NCBI GenBank assembly: GCA_015056815.1
Contig: SVFN01000001.1
Coordinates: 1 to 64,000, forward strand
Length of the DNA: 64,000 nt
Direction: 5' to 3'
Source of the DNA: Lachnospiraceae bacterium
GTDB taxonomy: Bacteria > Bacillota > Clostridia > Lachnospirales > Lachnospiraceae
Position 1 is the first letter of the stretch. Each line of letters begins with the position of its first letter. Positions 1-9,287 of this stretch are shown one piece after another. Below the pieces are notes generated by a model, which was not told the origin of the DNA, did no database searches, and worked only from the letters and a program-made list of their open reading frames with translations. A program made the translations under genes and the position numbers.

Positions 1-30
1 TTGCTCACAATTCAATCAATAATCAAAAAA

Positions 31-60
31 GTGGTTCTGGGATTCACATCACAGAACCAC
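31..60 (-). terminator. Hairpin, probable minus-strand terminator
   Basis: A perfect 9-bp inverted repeat (GTGGTTCTG / CAGAACCAC) has a 12-nt loop. It is flanked by A6 on the left, which reads as a T6 tract on the minus strand. On the plus strand only TTT follows. It probably ends a minus-strand transcript, or works in both directions. Confidence 0.6.
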
Positions 61-77
61 TTTGTCTACAGTCTGAG

Positions 78-106
78 ACGCAACATCTTGTGTGTTGCGT
101 TTTTTT
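78..106 (+). terminator. Rho-independent terminator
   Basis: ACGCAACA and TGTTGCGT form an 8-bp perfect stem with a 7-nt loop, followed by six T. It probably closes a + strand gene lying left of the window and insulates the large gene that follows. Confidence 0.8.
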
Positions 107-227
107 GTTGGACTTTATGTACACATTTTGATAAAATAAAGCTAACAGTTTTGCCGGAAAAGTATGAATTAGTATGAGAGAAAAATTCTATGATAGAAAG
201 TACTTGGGAGAAAGGAGTTAAGTAAGT

Positions 228-3200
228 ATGGAAACGCAAAAAAAAGAAAATAAGTTACAGCGAAATGTCTGGCTTGTGAGTATGTTTATTTGGATGATAG
301 GGGTATTGATACCATCCACTATGGTTCGTGCCGTTTCCAAACCGCAGATTTCCTGCAGCAGTGTGTATCGAAGCTCTGCCGTAGTGGCGGATGCCTGGAT
401 CTATTCCGATACAGCGGGATCGATCTATTATGTTGTGGATGAAAATGATGCCGGTTCGTCCACACTTGGTGCCGGAAGCATAGCGGCGAACGGAACTGCT
501 GCAACGCAGAAGGCGACTGCCGGAAAAATAGCGAAGGCAAGGATTTTAACGGGTTTGACATCAGGGAAAAAGTATGCGCACATCGTAGTTGTGGATGATA
601 CGGATTCCTCAAATGTCAGCAATGTCGTGACAGTCGCTTTACCGATGGACTATTGGTATCATGAAGATTTTGAAGCATATCCCGATGCTTATAACAGTAC
701 GGAAAATGAGGCGGGATTTGAATTTGGTCCCAGGGTTTCGATCGCTGCACAGGGAAATGACAAAGTGTTGAGCGTAATCGGGGCAGGCAGCTCTGTCGGG
801 ATTGCTACAGGACAAGGGCAGGATAACTGCATTACGATCGCAAAAGGCAGAATGAAATCATCGGCAGATTCTCCTACAGCTGCGTTTAAACTTGGCTTTT
901 CCGGAGAGCTTGAATCGACGCAGTATGGCAGTTATCATCAGAAAGAATACGAGATTGCCGGTGTGTATGTGGAGAATGGGATCTGGAAGTCAGGTGCCAG
1001 TGGTGTGAGCAGACAGGTACTTGATCTTATGGAAGATACCACGATGCAGAAGGATACCTGGTATACGGTCAGTCTTGTCTATGAGACACAGTCACATACT
1101 TATGATGTATATGTGAACGGGAAAAGAGCCAATAGTCAGCCGATCGCAGCAGCCGTTTTCGATACCGATACGGTCGTACCGGAACCGGCAGTAAATCGAT
1201 TGATGGTTGAGTCTGCCCAGTTGCAGTATACCTATTATGATGATGTGGAGTCCTATTCCTATCCGACAGACAGGGCGGGTGTGCCGGATCCGAAAGTACA
1301 GTTCAGCGAGCCGGCCGGGAATTACACATCAGCCCGCCGTATCGAGCTTTTCACACAGCTGGATGACAGGGACATATATTATACGACGGACGGAAGCTAT
1401 CCGGATCCATCCAACAGCGCTTCACAGACAAAGAAATATAATGGTGCTTCCATCACGGTGGATGAGACGACAACGATCCGGGCTGTGGCAGGTACCGGAA
1501 GCGGAAGTGACTTTACACCGGATAGTCTTGTAACCTTTGCCACCTATACGATTCTTGGAAACGGGCAATTAAGAGGGCAGAGCGTGAACAGAGTGAGTCC
1601 GGCTCTTGCCAGAGTTTATTTTGTCAGCAATGTAAACGGAGATGTGTATTATTGCGTAAGGAATACATCTGATCTTCCACAGGCGGATGATAATTCCGCA
1701 GGCTGGGTTAAATCTTCTACAACCGCACTGCAGGATACCGTAACGGTTCTGAGTGTGAGCGGACTTGTCGCCGGAAAGCAGTATGTAAATCTGGTTGTAA
1801 AAGACGAACAGGGCAATTATACGAATGTACTTCAATGCGAACTGCCGCATGAATTATATCTGAAGGAAGACTTTTCCATCTATCCGGATGGAGCAGAAAG
1901 CGGGACAGGCATTGTCCAGTTGGTTTCCGGAAGTCAGAAGATTAAGTATCTGGAAGAAAATGCGGTACTGCAAAAGGAAGCCGATTCACAGTGTTCGATT
2001 TCACTGTCTTATTTTGCAGCTTCCACCTATGTGGCGGAAACAAAGATCCGTTTCACCAAGGCTTCTCCAAGCGGCTATTTCCGACTCGGAACGATCGGTG
2101 TAGCTGCCATAAACGGAGAGTGGTGGGCCTGTGCAAACGGCAGTCTCAATGGGCAGAAGCTTACTCTTGCAAACGACGAGATCGAAAAAGACAGATGGTA
2201 TACCCTGCGTCTGGTCTTTAACAGGGTAGACAAGGAGTTTGATGTTTATATCGATGGCAGGAGAGTCAATGAAGAACCGATCACGACGACGGATCTGGGA
2301 AGCTCCGTGCAGAATGTCAATCTGATCCTGCAGACGACCTCGGCAAGCGCACCGGTATATTATGATGATCTCAGAGTCTATGCGCTGGGAAGTGCTTACA
2401 ACAATGCAAACGTGAAGTTTGATAAAGCGTCTGCAACCTATACATCCGAAACGGATATTACGTTGTCCACTTCGCTGGGAGACCGGACGATCTATTATAC
2501 GACGGATGGCAGCTATCCGGATCTGAAGAACAACGCGGCCAATACCTATAAATACGTCTCCCCTATTCATGTGGATGAGACGATGACGATCACGGCACTG
2601 GCAGGTACGGGAGAGGGCAGTTCTTTCAAAGCGGAAAGCATCGCCACGGCTGAGACATATACCATTTCGGAAGGGATCAGGCTGGTAGGCAACAGTGCTT
2701 TCAGGGCAAGTGCAACATTAGGATATGTCTGGTTCCATGCGACCATGGATGGGACAGTTTACTATAAGGTGACGACAGACAGTACGGCTCCGTCCGCAGA
2801 GCAGATCACGCAGGCAGCCAATCAAGCGGCTGTGACCTACGCGGACGCAGCGGCAAAAAATGGAGCAGCTGTTCAAAATACTATCACAAAGCTTCATGTG
2901 ACCAACAATATGACTGCGGGACCGAAGTATGTTCATGTGGCAATGAAGGACGATGATGGAACACTCAGTAATGTCCTTACTTACTATATGCCTTATGATG
3001 TTTATTTCTATGAGGATTTTGAGTCGAATTTGAGTACCAGTTCTCCGAAGAATACGACGAATGGCGCAAACTTTGGATTGTCGGCAAGTGCTACGGCCAA
3101 TCAGACAGTAAGGGATCTGGGGGACGGGCATGGCAATTGTTATGCGCTGAAAAAATCCTCTTCCGCAACGCAGAATAAGCAGGAGAAAAAGATCGATGGT

Positions 3201-6200
3201 ACGCTGCGCGGCGGAACCTGGATTCTCGAAGCAGCGGTCAGGACAACGAAAGATGCGTCAAAGTTTGAGATCAGTTTTAACACAGATGCCGGGATCCGTG
3301 TGGATTCGGGTGTCTGGAAAAGTCTGGCGGGGACGACCTATACCCCCTTTGACCAGTACACGCAGGCCTGCACCAAAGATGAATGGCACACTGTCCGGAT
3401 CGTTTATGATACAGCAGCGGACCAAAAAGTGTTTGATGTATACATTGATGGCAAACGGGCAAACAGTGAGCCGATCGCGGCAGAGTATACGACGGCTTCG
3501 AGTATCGTGCTGAAATCACTGGATACGAACGTTACCTATTTTGATGATGTGGAATGTTACTATCTGCCCGCTGCCTCCGATGCGGTTGTAAGGTTTACGC
3601 CTGCAGCCGGTACCTACGATTCCCAGCAGACGATCAGCTTATCCACTTTAGCCGGTGACAGAGAGATTTATTATACGACCGATGGTACTTATCCGGATGT
3701 GGCGGATACAGAGCATACAAAAAAATATACGGCAGCCTTTATCGCGTCAAAATCCATGACAGTGTCGGCACTTGCCGGAAAGACGACAACAGTTGCAGGT
3801 CAGTCAGTATGGAAACCGGACAGTATCGCGTATGAATCGGAATATACGATCGATACCACAGGACCGGCATCCTGCGTGATCCCGACAGCCGGAGAAGAAA
3901 CCTTGACCTACGATGGCAGTTCACAGTGCGGGATCGTGTATGATACGCAGTTGACCGCTTACTCGATCGTTTCGGGAGAAGCAGAGGCGGTAGACGCAGG
4001 CTCACATCAGGCAGTTTTCAGATTGAAGAATGGATATAAGTGGGCGGATGGTACGACTGCGGATAAAACAGTTTTCTGGAGCATTGCACCTAAGCAGATT
4101 TCCATGACAGCAACAGCATCCAAAGCATATGATGGGACAGTGGCGGCGAATGTCAGGTCCGGCGCTCTGGAAGGTGTGATTAGTGCTGACAGCGGAAACG
4201 TATCTGTCACGCAGACACAGCTTGAAGGTACCTATGATAACCAATATGCCGGAACGAATAAGACAGTAACCTTAAAATCAGGGAATACCTTTACCCTGAC
4301 CGGAACAAAAGCAGGCAATTACGATCTGGTGACGTTACTGAGCGGAGAGATCACGCCTGCAGTTCAGACTCTTTCCAAAGCAAAGGATCTGAATGCATCT
4401 GGCGGGGAGAGTCTTACTGCTGCACAGCTTGCAGAGGCAGTAAGCGGTGCACAGGGTACACTTTCTTTTGCGATCGCATCGGGTTCTGATTATGCAGCAT
4501 ACAGTGCAGAAGCAGGTCTGACCATTGGCGAAAATGCGGCAGGGCAGGCGATCACCATAAAAGCGGTAGCGGCAGCGGCAGATCTGGGTGGTACTTCTGT
4601 GCCGGAGTATGCGGCTGATACAGACGGCGTTCTGTTTGTGGTGAAGGTGGCTGATAAAGCGGTACAGACGTTACGTTTCGAACAGAGTGAGGTGACGGCT
4701 TCATACGGATCGGAATTTGTCGGGCAGACTGCTGTTTCAAATGTGAATGACGGTGGAACCGTTACCTATACCGGGGATAATGACGCGGTAGCTCTTGTAA
4801 ATGCCACGAGTGGTGCGGTGACGATCAAGGGTGTCGGTAAAGTGACTGTGACGGCCTCGGCGTCTCAGACCGCAAACTATGCAAGCGCCTTTGCAAGCTA
4901 TGTGCTGAATGTAAACAAGGGCAGCCGGAGCGCTCCGCAGGTCGGTAAGACGGATGAGACGATCGCAGGAAGACATGACGGAACTCTGACAGGTCTTACG
5001 ATCGATATGGAATATAAGTTAAAGAATGCCTCAGCATATACGGCGATTGCAGAGAGTGACCTGACAGACGGTAAACTGGCCGGACTTGCGGCAGGCACTT
5101 ACTGTGTAAGATACAAAGAAAGTGCTAACTATAACGTATCACCGTATGCAACGGTAACGATCGGGGCAGGCGGTACGGACGAAGTGCTGAGCTTTGCAAA
5201 GAGCATTTTGACAGCCGTTTACGGGGATACGGGAGTTGGACAGAGTGCGGTTTCCAATGTGACAGACGGTGGGACAATCAGTTATACAGGCGACAATAAT
5301 GCGGTTGCAACAGTGGATGCCGCAAGCGGCGCGGTTACGATAACAGGAGTCGGCACTGTTCATATTACGGCACAGAGCGCACCAAAAGGCTTCTATTACG
5401 GAACAAGTACAAGTTACACGCTGATAGTGGGCAAGGCAGAAAAAGCCGCACCGAAGGTCGGTAAGACAGATGAGACGATCGCAGGTAGAAATGACGGAAG
5501 TCTGACCGGACTGACGACGGATATGGAATACCATAAAGCGGGTACGACAGTTTATACGGCAATTACAGAAAGTATACTGACAGACGGCAAACTGACCGGA
5601 CTTGCGGCGGGCACCTATTATGTCAGATATAAAGAGAGCACGAATTATAAGGCGTCTGCAGATACGGCTGTGGAGATCGGTGTCGGAGGAGTGGATGAGG
5701 TGCTGAGCTTTACACAAAGTACCCTGACAGCAACCTATGGGGATACCGGAATAGGTCAGATCGCAAGCTCGAATGTGGCAGATGGCGGTGCGATCACTTA
5801 CGAAAGTGATAATTCTGCTGTCGCAGCCGTACACACGACTACAGGCGCGATCACGATCAATGGAGCCGGCACAGCCCACATTACCGCGACAAGCGCGCCA
5901 TATGGGATCTACAGCGGTACCAGTGCAAGTTACACACTGATCGTGGCAAAAGCAGATCAGGCGGCTCCGCAGGTTGATAAGACGGATGAGACGATCGAAG
6001 GTAGAAATGATGGAAGTCTGACGCGGCTGACATCTGATATGGAGTACCGGTTAAAAGGTTCGGATAAATATAAGGCGGTTGTGGATAGTGACTTGACAGA
6101 CGGAAGTCTGACCGGACTTGCGGCAGGAACTTATTATGTCAGATATAAAGAGAACGCAAATTATAACGCTTCTCCGGATACGACTGTGACGATCGGCGCC

Positions 6201-9011
6201 GGGAAAGAAGACGAAGTATTGAGCTTTGCACAGAGTACTCTGACTGTCAGATATACAGATACCGGAGTGGGGCAGATCGCAAGCTCGAATGTGGCAGATG
6301 GCGGTGCGATCACATATTCCGGTGATAATCCGGCAGTGGCGATCGTAGACAGCACAAGTGGCGCAGTCACGATCACAGGAGTCGGAAATGTACATATCAC
6401 AGCAGCCAGTGCGGCGAGCGGTGTTTATTACGGAACGAGTGCAAGCTATACACTGATCGTTAAAAAAGCGGATAAGACTGCGCCAAAGGTAGGAAAGACC
6501 GATGAGACGATTGCGGGCAAAAACGATGGAAGCATCACCGGACTGAATGCGGACATGGAGTATCGAAACGAGGGTACAGACATTTACACTTCGATCAAAG
6601 ACAGTAGCCTGACGGATGGCAGGTTGACCGGACTTGCAGCGGGAACATATTATGTGAGATACAAAGAAAGTGCGAATTATCTTGCGTCGGAAGCTGCAGC
6701 TGTTGTGATAGGCATCGGCGGAGTTGACGAAGTACTGAGCTTTGCGCAAAGTACCCTGACAGCAACCTATGGCGATACCGGGGTCGGACAGATCGCAAGT
6801 TCCAATGTGACGGATGGCGGTACGATCACTTATGAAAGTGATGATACGACGGTTGCAAAAGTAGATGAAACGACCGGAGCGGTCACGATCACAGGAGTGG
6901 GAAGCGCACACATCATCGCGACGAGTACGGCAAACGGCAAGTATAGCGGCACGAGCGCAAGCTATACACTGAGGGTAAAAAAAGCAGACCGGAGTGCGCC
7001 GGAGGCAGGCGGGATCAATGAAACGATCACCGGCAAAAATGACGGAAGTCTGACAGGGCTGACTACGCAGATGGAGTACAGACTGAAAGAGGCCGGAACA
7101 TATGAATCCATTGCCGAAAGTGCTCTTATCGAGGGCAAACTGACCGGACTTGCAGCGGGTACATATTTTGTCCGATACAAAGAGACAGCTTATTATAATG
7201 CCTCCCCGGATACGACGGTTGTAATCGGGGAAGGTGTCAAAGACGAAGTGTTATGCTTTGACAAGAGTCATGTGACCGTCCGATATACTGACACAGCGGT
7301 TGGACAGATCGCATACTCAAGCGTGGCGGACGGCGGCACGATCACTTATGAGAGCGATAATACCGAAGTGGCAGAGGTTAACAGCGTAAGCGGCGCGATC
7401 ACGATCAGGGGAGTCGGCACAGCGCATATTACGGCGACGAGTGAGGCGGCAGGGGTGTACAGTGGCACGAGTACAAGTTATACCCTGACGGTTGAGAAGG
7501 CGGAGCAGACAGCACCGACGATCGGCAAGACAGATGAGACGGAAAAAGGAAAGGCAGATGGAAGTCTGACAGGACTGACCGCAGAGATGGAATACCGCAG
7601 AGCGGATTTAGATACTTACAAGGCAATCGAGGAGAGTGATCTGACAGAAGGCAGGCTTTCTTCCCTTGCACCAGGTACGTATTATGTACGCTACAAAGAG
7701 AACGCAAATTACAATGCTTCTGCGGATACGGAAGTGACGATCAAAGAAGGTGCACAGGCAGGAACAGACCAGAAGGAAGAAATCCTCAGTTTTGCCAAAA
7801 ACGGGATCACGGCTGTATATGGCGATACCGGAATCGGGCAGAGCGCATCTTCCAACGTGACAGACGGTGGTACGATCCGCTACAGCAGTGACAATGAAAA
7901 GGTGGCGACCGTAGACAGTGTGAGTGGTGCGGTCACGATCAAAGGAGCAGGTGTCGCTCATATCACTGCGGCAACTCAGGCAACGGCAGTATATAAAGAG
8001 GCGAGTGCGACGTATACCCTTATGGTAGAGAAAGCAAATCAGAGTATACCGACAGTAGGCAAGGAAGACGAAACCGTCAAAGGCAAAAAGGACGGCAGCC
8101 TGACCGGACTTACAACGGATATGGAATACAGAAAAGACGGTGAGAGTACCTATACCGCGGTCGTACAGAAGGAACTGACAGATGGAAAGCTGACCGGACT
8201 TGAGCCTGGTATCTACTATGTCAGATACAAAGAAAATGTGAATTACAAGGCCTCGGCGGACGTGACTGTGGCGATAGCAGCCGGCAGCGAGTCCGTAGAA
8301 GATCCGGGAAATGATCCAAAGGAAGACCCGAAGCCACAGGAGGGGCAGACCGATCAGACAGATATCACACCGGTCACAGACTATGACGAGAACGTTCCGC
8401 TGGAGGTTAAGGAAGCACAGATCACAAGCATCAGTTCGGATAAGAAGGATGTGGAAGGATCTGCGCAGAGATATCTGATGTTAAAATCCTCTCCGAAAAA
8501 TACTACGATCAAACTGTCGTGGAAAGAAGTGCCGGCAGCAGACGGCTATGTGATCTATGGATCACCCTGCGGAGCGAAAATGCAGCCGATCATGACGATC
8601 GAAAGCAGATCGGTCAAGAGCTTTGTCGTAAACGGATTAAAGAAAGGACAATATTACAAATATACAGTTGCGGCTTACCGCAATACAGCCTCCGGCAGGA
8701 GAGTGATCACCACTTCGAAGACCATTTTTGTGGCAACGACCGGCGGCAAGAAGGGAAATCCGCTGAAACTGAAGCTGGCTAAGAGTAAACTTACGATCAA
8801 AAAAGGCAAAAAACAGCAGATAAAGGCGAGCTACACCTTTAAGCTGAAGGTGCAGAACCGTACCGCGAAATACCGGTACGAGAGTGCAGACCCAAAGATC
8901 GCGACCGTTACGAAGAAAGGTGTTGTAAAGGGCGTAGCGAAGGGAAAGACGATGATCTATGTCTATACACAGAACGGATTGTGCAAGACGGTTAAGGTTA
9001 CGGTAAAATAA
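228..9011 (+). CDS. Giant secreted repeat protein (CHB_HEX_C / Ig-like, adhesin-type)
   Basis: This 2,927-aa protein has a signal-peptide-like N-terminus (hydrophobic residues about 14-36). Three modules follow, each a LamG/concanavalin-like region (about 145-345, 548-720, 929-1110) plus a chitobiase C-terminal-like domain carrying an IYYTTDGSYPD motif (about 358-440, 729-800, 1122-1190). An MBG/YDG-type segment (about 1225-1340) leads to seven 172-aa repeats (about 1479-2686), each a BIG-like half and a half ending in GTYYVRYKE. A fibronectin-III-like domain (about 2745-2840) and a C-terminal Big_2-like domain end it. I see no LPxTG motif, SLH domain or C-terminal TM helix, so it is probably released or held non-covalently. 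An AGGAG site precedes the ATG. Family knowledge suggests a carbohydrate-binding or adhesive surface role. No catalytic domain was recognised. Confidence 0.85.
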   Translation: METQKKENKLQRNVWLVSMFIWMIGVLIPSTMVRAVSKPQISCSSVYRSSAVVADAWIYSDTAGSIYYVVDENDAGSSTLGAGSIAANGTAATQKATAGKIAKARILTGLTSGKKYAHIVVVDDTDSSNVSNVVTVALPMDYWYHEDFEAYPDAYNSTENEAGFEFGPRVSIAAQGNDKVLSVIGAGSSVGIATGQGQDNCITIAKGRMKSSADSPTAAFKLGFSGELESTQYGSYHQKEYEIAGVYVENGIWKSGASGVSRQVLDLMEDTTMQKDTWYTVSLVYETQSHTYDVYVNGKRANSQPIAAAVFDTDTVVPEPAVNRLMVESAQLQYTYYDDVESYSYPTDRAGVPDPKVQFSEPAGNYTSARRIELFTQLDDRDIYYTTDGSYPDPSNSASQTKKYNGASITVDETTTIRAVAGTGSGSDFTPDSLVTFATYTILGNGQLRGQSVNRVSPALARVYFVSNVNGDVYYCVRNTSDLPQADDNSAGWVKSSTTALQDTVTVLSVSGLVAGKQYVNLVVKDEQGNYTNVLQCELPHELYLKEDFSIYPDGAESGTGIVQLVSGSQKIKYLEENAVLQKEADSQCSISLSYFAASTYVAETKIRFTKASPSGYFRLGTIGVAAINGEWWACANGSLNGQKLTLANDEIEKDRWYTLRLVFNRVDKEFDVYIDGRRVNEEPITTTDLGSSVQNVNLILQTTSASAPVYYDDLRVYALGSAYNNANVKFDKASATYTSETDITLSTSLGDRTIYYTTDGSYPDLKNNAANTYKYVSPIHVDETMTITALAGTGEGSSFKAESIATAETYTISEGIRLVGNSAFRASATLGYVWFHATMDGTVYYKVTTDSTAPSAEQITQAANQAAVTYADAAAKNGAAVQNTITKLHVTNNMTAGPKYVHVAMKDDDGTLSNVLTYYMPYDVYFYEDFESNLSTSSPKNTTNGANFGLSASATANQTVRDLGDGHGNCYALKKSSSATQNKQEKKIDGTLRGGTWILEAAVRTTKDASKFEISFNTDAGIRVDSGVWKSLAGTTYTPFDQYTQACTKDEWHTVRIVYDTAADQKVFDVYIDGKRANSEPIAAEYTTASSIVLKSLDTNVTYFDDVECYYLPAASDAVVRFTPAAGTYDSQQTISLSTLAGDREIYYTTDGTYPDVADTEHTKKYTAAFIASKSMTVSALAGKTTTVAGQSVWKPDSIAYESEYTIDTTGPASCVIPTAGEETLTYDGSSQCGIVYDTQLTAYSIVSGEAEAVDAGSHQAVFRLKNGYKWADGTTADKTVFWSIAPKQISMTATASKAYDGTVAANVRSGALEGVISADSGNVSVTQTQLEGTYDNQYAGTNKTVTLKSGNTFTLTGTKAGNYDLVTLLSGEITPAVQTLSKAKDLNASGGESLTAAQLAEAVSGAQGTLSFAIASGSDYAAYSAEAGLTIGENAAGQAITIKAVAAAADLGGTSVPEYAADTDGVLFVVKVADKAVQTLRFEQSEVTASYGSEFVGQTAVSNVNDGGTVTYTGDNDAVALVNATSGAVTIKGVGKVTVTASASQTANYASAFASYVLNVNKGSRSAPQVGKTDETIAGRHDGTLTGLTIDMEYKLKNASAYTAIAESDLTDGKLAGLAAGTYCVRYKESANYNVSPYATVTIGAGGTDEVLSFAKSILTAVYGDTGVGQSAVSNVTDGGTISYTGDNNAVATVDAASGAVTITGVGTVHITAQSAPKGFYYGTSTSYTLIVGKAEKAAPKVGKTDETIAGRNDGSLTGLTTDMEYHKAGTTVYTAITESILTDGKLTGLAAGTYYVRYKESTNYKASADTAVEIGVGGVDEVLSFTQSTLTATYGDTGIGQIASSNVADGGAITYESDNSAVAAVHTTTGAITINGAGTAHITATSAPYGIYSGTSASYTLIVAKADQAAPQVDKTDETIEGRNDGSLTRLTSDMEYRLKGSDKYKAVVDSDLTDGSLTGLAAGTYYVRYKENANYNASPDTTVTIGAGKEDEVLSFAQSTLTVRYTDTGVGQIASSNVADGGAITYSGDNPAVAIVDSTSGAVTITGVGNVHITAASAASGVYYGTSASYTLIVKKADKTAPKVGKTDETIAGKNDGSITGLNADMEYRNEGTDIYTSIKDSSLTDGRLTGLAAGTYYVRYKESANYLASEAAAVVIGIGGVDEVLSFAQSTLTATYGDTGVGQIASSNVTDGGTITYESDDTTVAKVDETTGAVTITGVGSAHIIATSTANGKYSGTSASYTLRVKKADRSAPEAGGINETITGKNDGSLTGLTTQMEYRLKEAGTYESIAESALIEGKLTGLAAGTYFVRYKETAYYNASPDTTVVIGEGVKDEVLCFDKSHVTVRYTDTAVGQIAYSSVADGGTITYESDNTEVAEVNSVSGAITIRGVGTAHITATSEAAGVYSGTSTSYTLTVEKAEQTAPTIGKTDETEKGKADGSLTGLTAEMEYRRADLDTYKAIEESDLTEGRLSSLAPGTYYVRYKENANYNASADTEVTIKEGAQAGTDQKEEILSFAKNGITAVYGDTGIGQSASSNVTDGGTIRYSSDNEKVATVDSVSGAVTIKGAGVAHITAATQATAVYKEASATYTLMVEKANQSIPTVGKEDETVKGKKDGSLTGLTTDMEYRKDGESTYTAVVQKELTDGKLTGLEPGIYYVRYKENVNYKASADVTVAIAAGSESVEDPGNDPKEDPKPQEGQTDQTDITPVTDYDENVPLEVKEAQITSISSDKKDVEGSAQRYLMLKSSPKNTTIKLSWKEVPAADGYVIYGSPCGAKMQPIMTIESRSVKSFVVNGLKKGQYYKYTVAAYRNTASGRRVITTSKTIFVATTGGKKGNPLKLKLAKSKLTIKKGKKQQIKASYTFKLKVQNRTAKYRYESADPKIATVTKKGVVKGVAKGKTMIYVYTQNGLCKTVKVTVK
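4662..8283 (+). repeat. Seven tandem 172-codon repeats inside the giant protein
   Basis: Unit boundaries, marked by the DEVLSF motif or its equivalent, fall at about 4662, 5178, 5694, 6210, 6726, 7242 and 7776. The first five steps are exactly 516 bp. The step into the last unit is longer because of a short insertion. Units vary at many positions, so the array is diverged yet length-conserved. Confidence 0.9.
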
Positions 9012-9045
9012 AGAATGGCAACAGACATTTTTTATGGATGTCTGG

Positions 9046-9076
9046 AAAAGGGGCGTTTCGTTGACGCCCCCTTTTT
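9046..9076 (+). terminator. Terminator of the giant gene
   Basis: GGGGCG and CGCCCC form a GC stem with a 9-nt loop, extended by A/T pairing and followed by C and T5. It lies about 35 bp after the stop codon of the preceding gene. Confidence 0.85.
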
Positions 9077-9085
9077 AAATTTCCC

Positions 9086-9114
9086 TTTACATTCCCTTTT
9101 TTTTGGTGTATAGT
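9086..9114 (+). promoter_or_regulatory. Sigma-A type promoter for topA
   Basis: TTTACA (9086-9091) and TATAGT (9109-9114) are separated by 17 bp. The transcript would have a leader of about 165 nt before topA, with an inverted repeat CTCATTC / GAATGAG around 9151-9183. I recognise no riboswitch class there. Confidence 0.7.
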
Positions 9115-9287
9115 GTGAAGCGTTGAGTCTGGTTTCTAATATAGAAGAAACTCATTCGGTGTCAGACATGCTTCGGGAATGAGAACAGACGGACGAAAAA
9201 ATGATCAGATCACGTAAAGGATCATAAGATGCAGAACGGAATGAGAGAGCGGTCTGAGAGAAATTTTTGAAAACAGGGGAAAAAATT

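Noticed and set aside
4662-8283. CRISPR or satellite array
   Set aside because: The period is 516 bp and maintains an open frame, so it is a protein repeat.
319-9011. Many minus-strand and alternate-frame ORFs inside the giant gene, for example 5139-5879 and 6051-6911 on the minus strand
   Set aside because: They arise from the repetitive GC-containing codons of the sense gene, have Cys/Ser/Arg-rich unnatural composition and no ribosome sites.
9151-9183. Inverted repeat in the topA leader as a riboswitch
   Set aside because: A single 7-bp stem without any conserved riboswitch core. I could not match a class.
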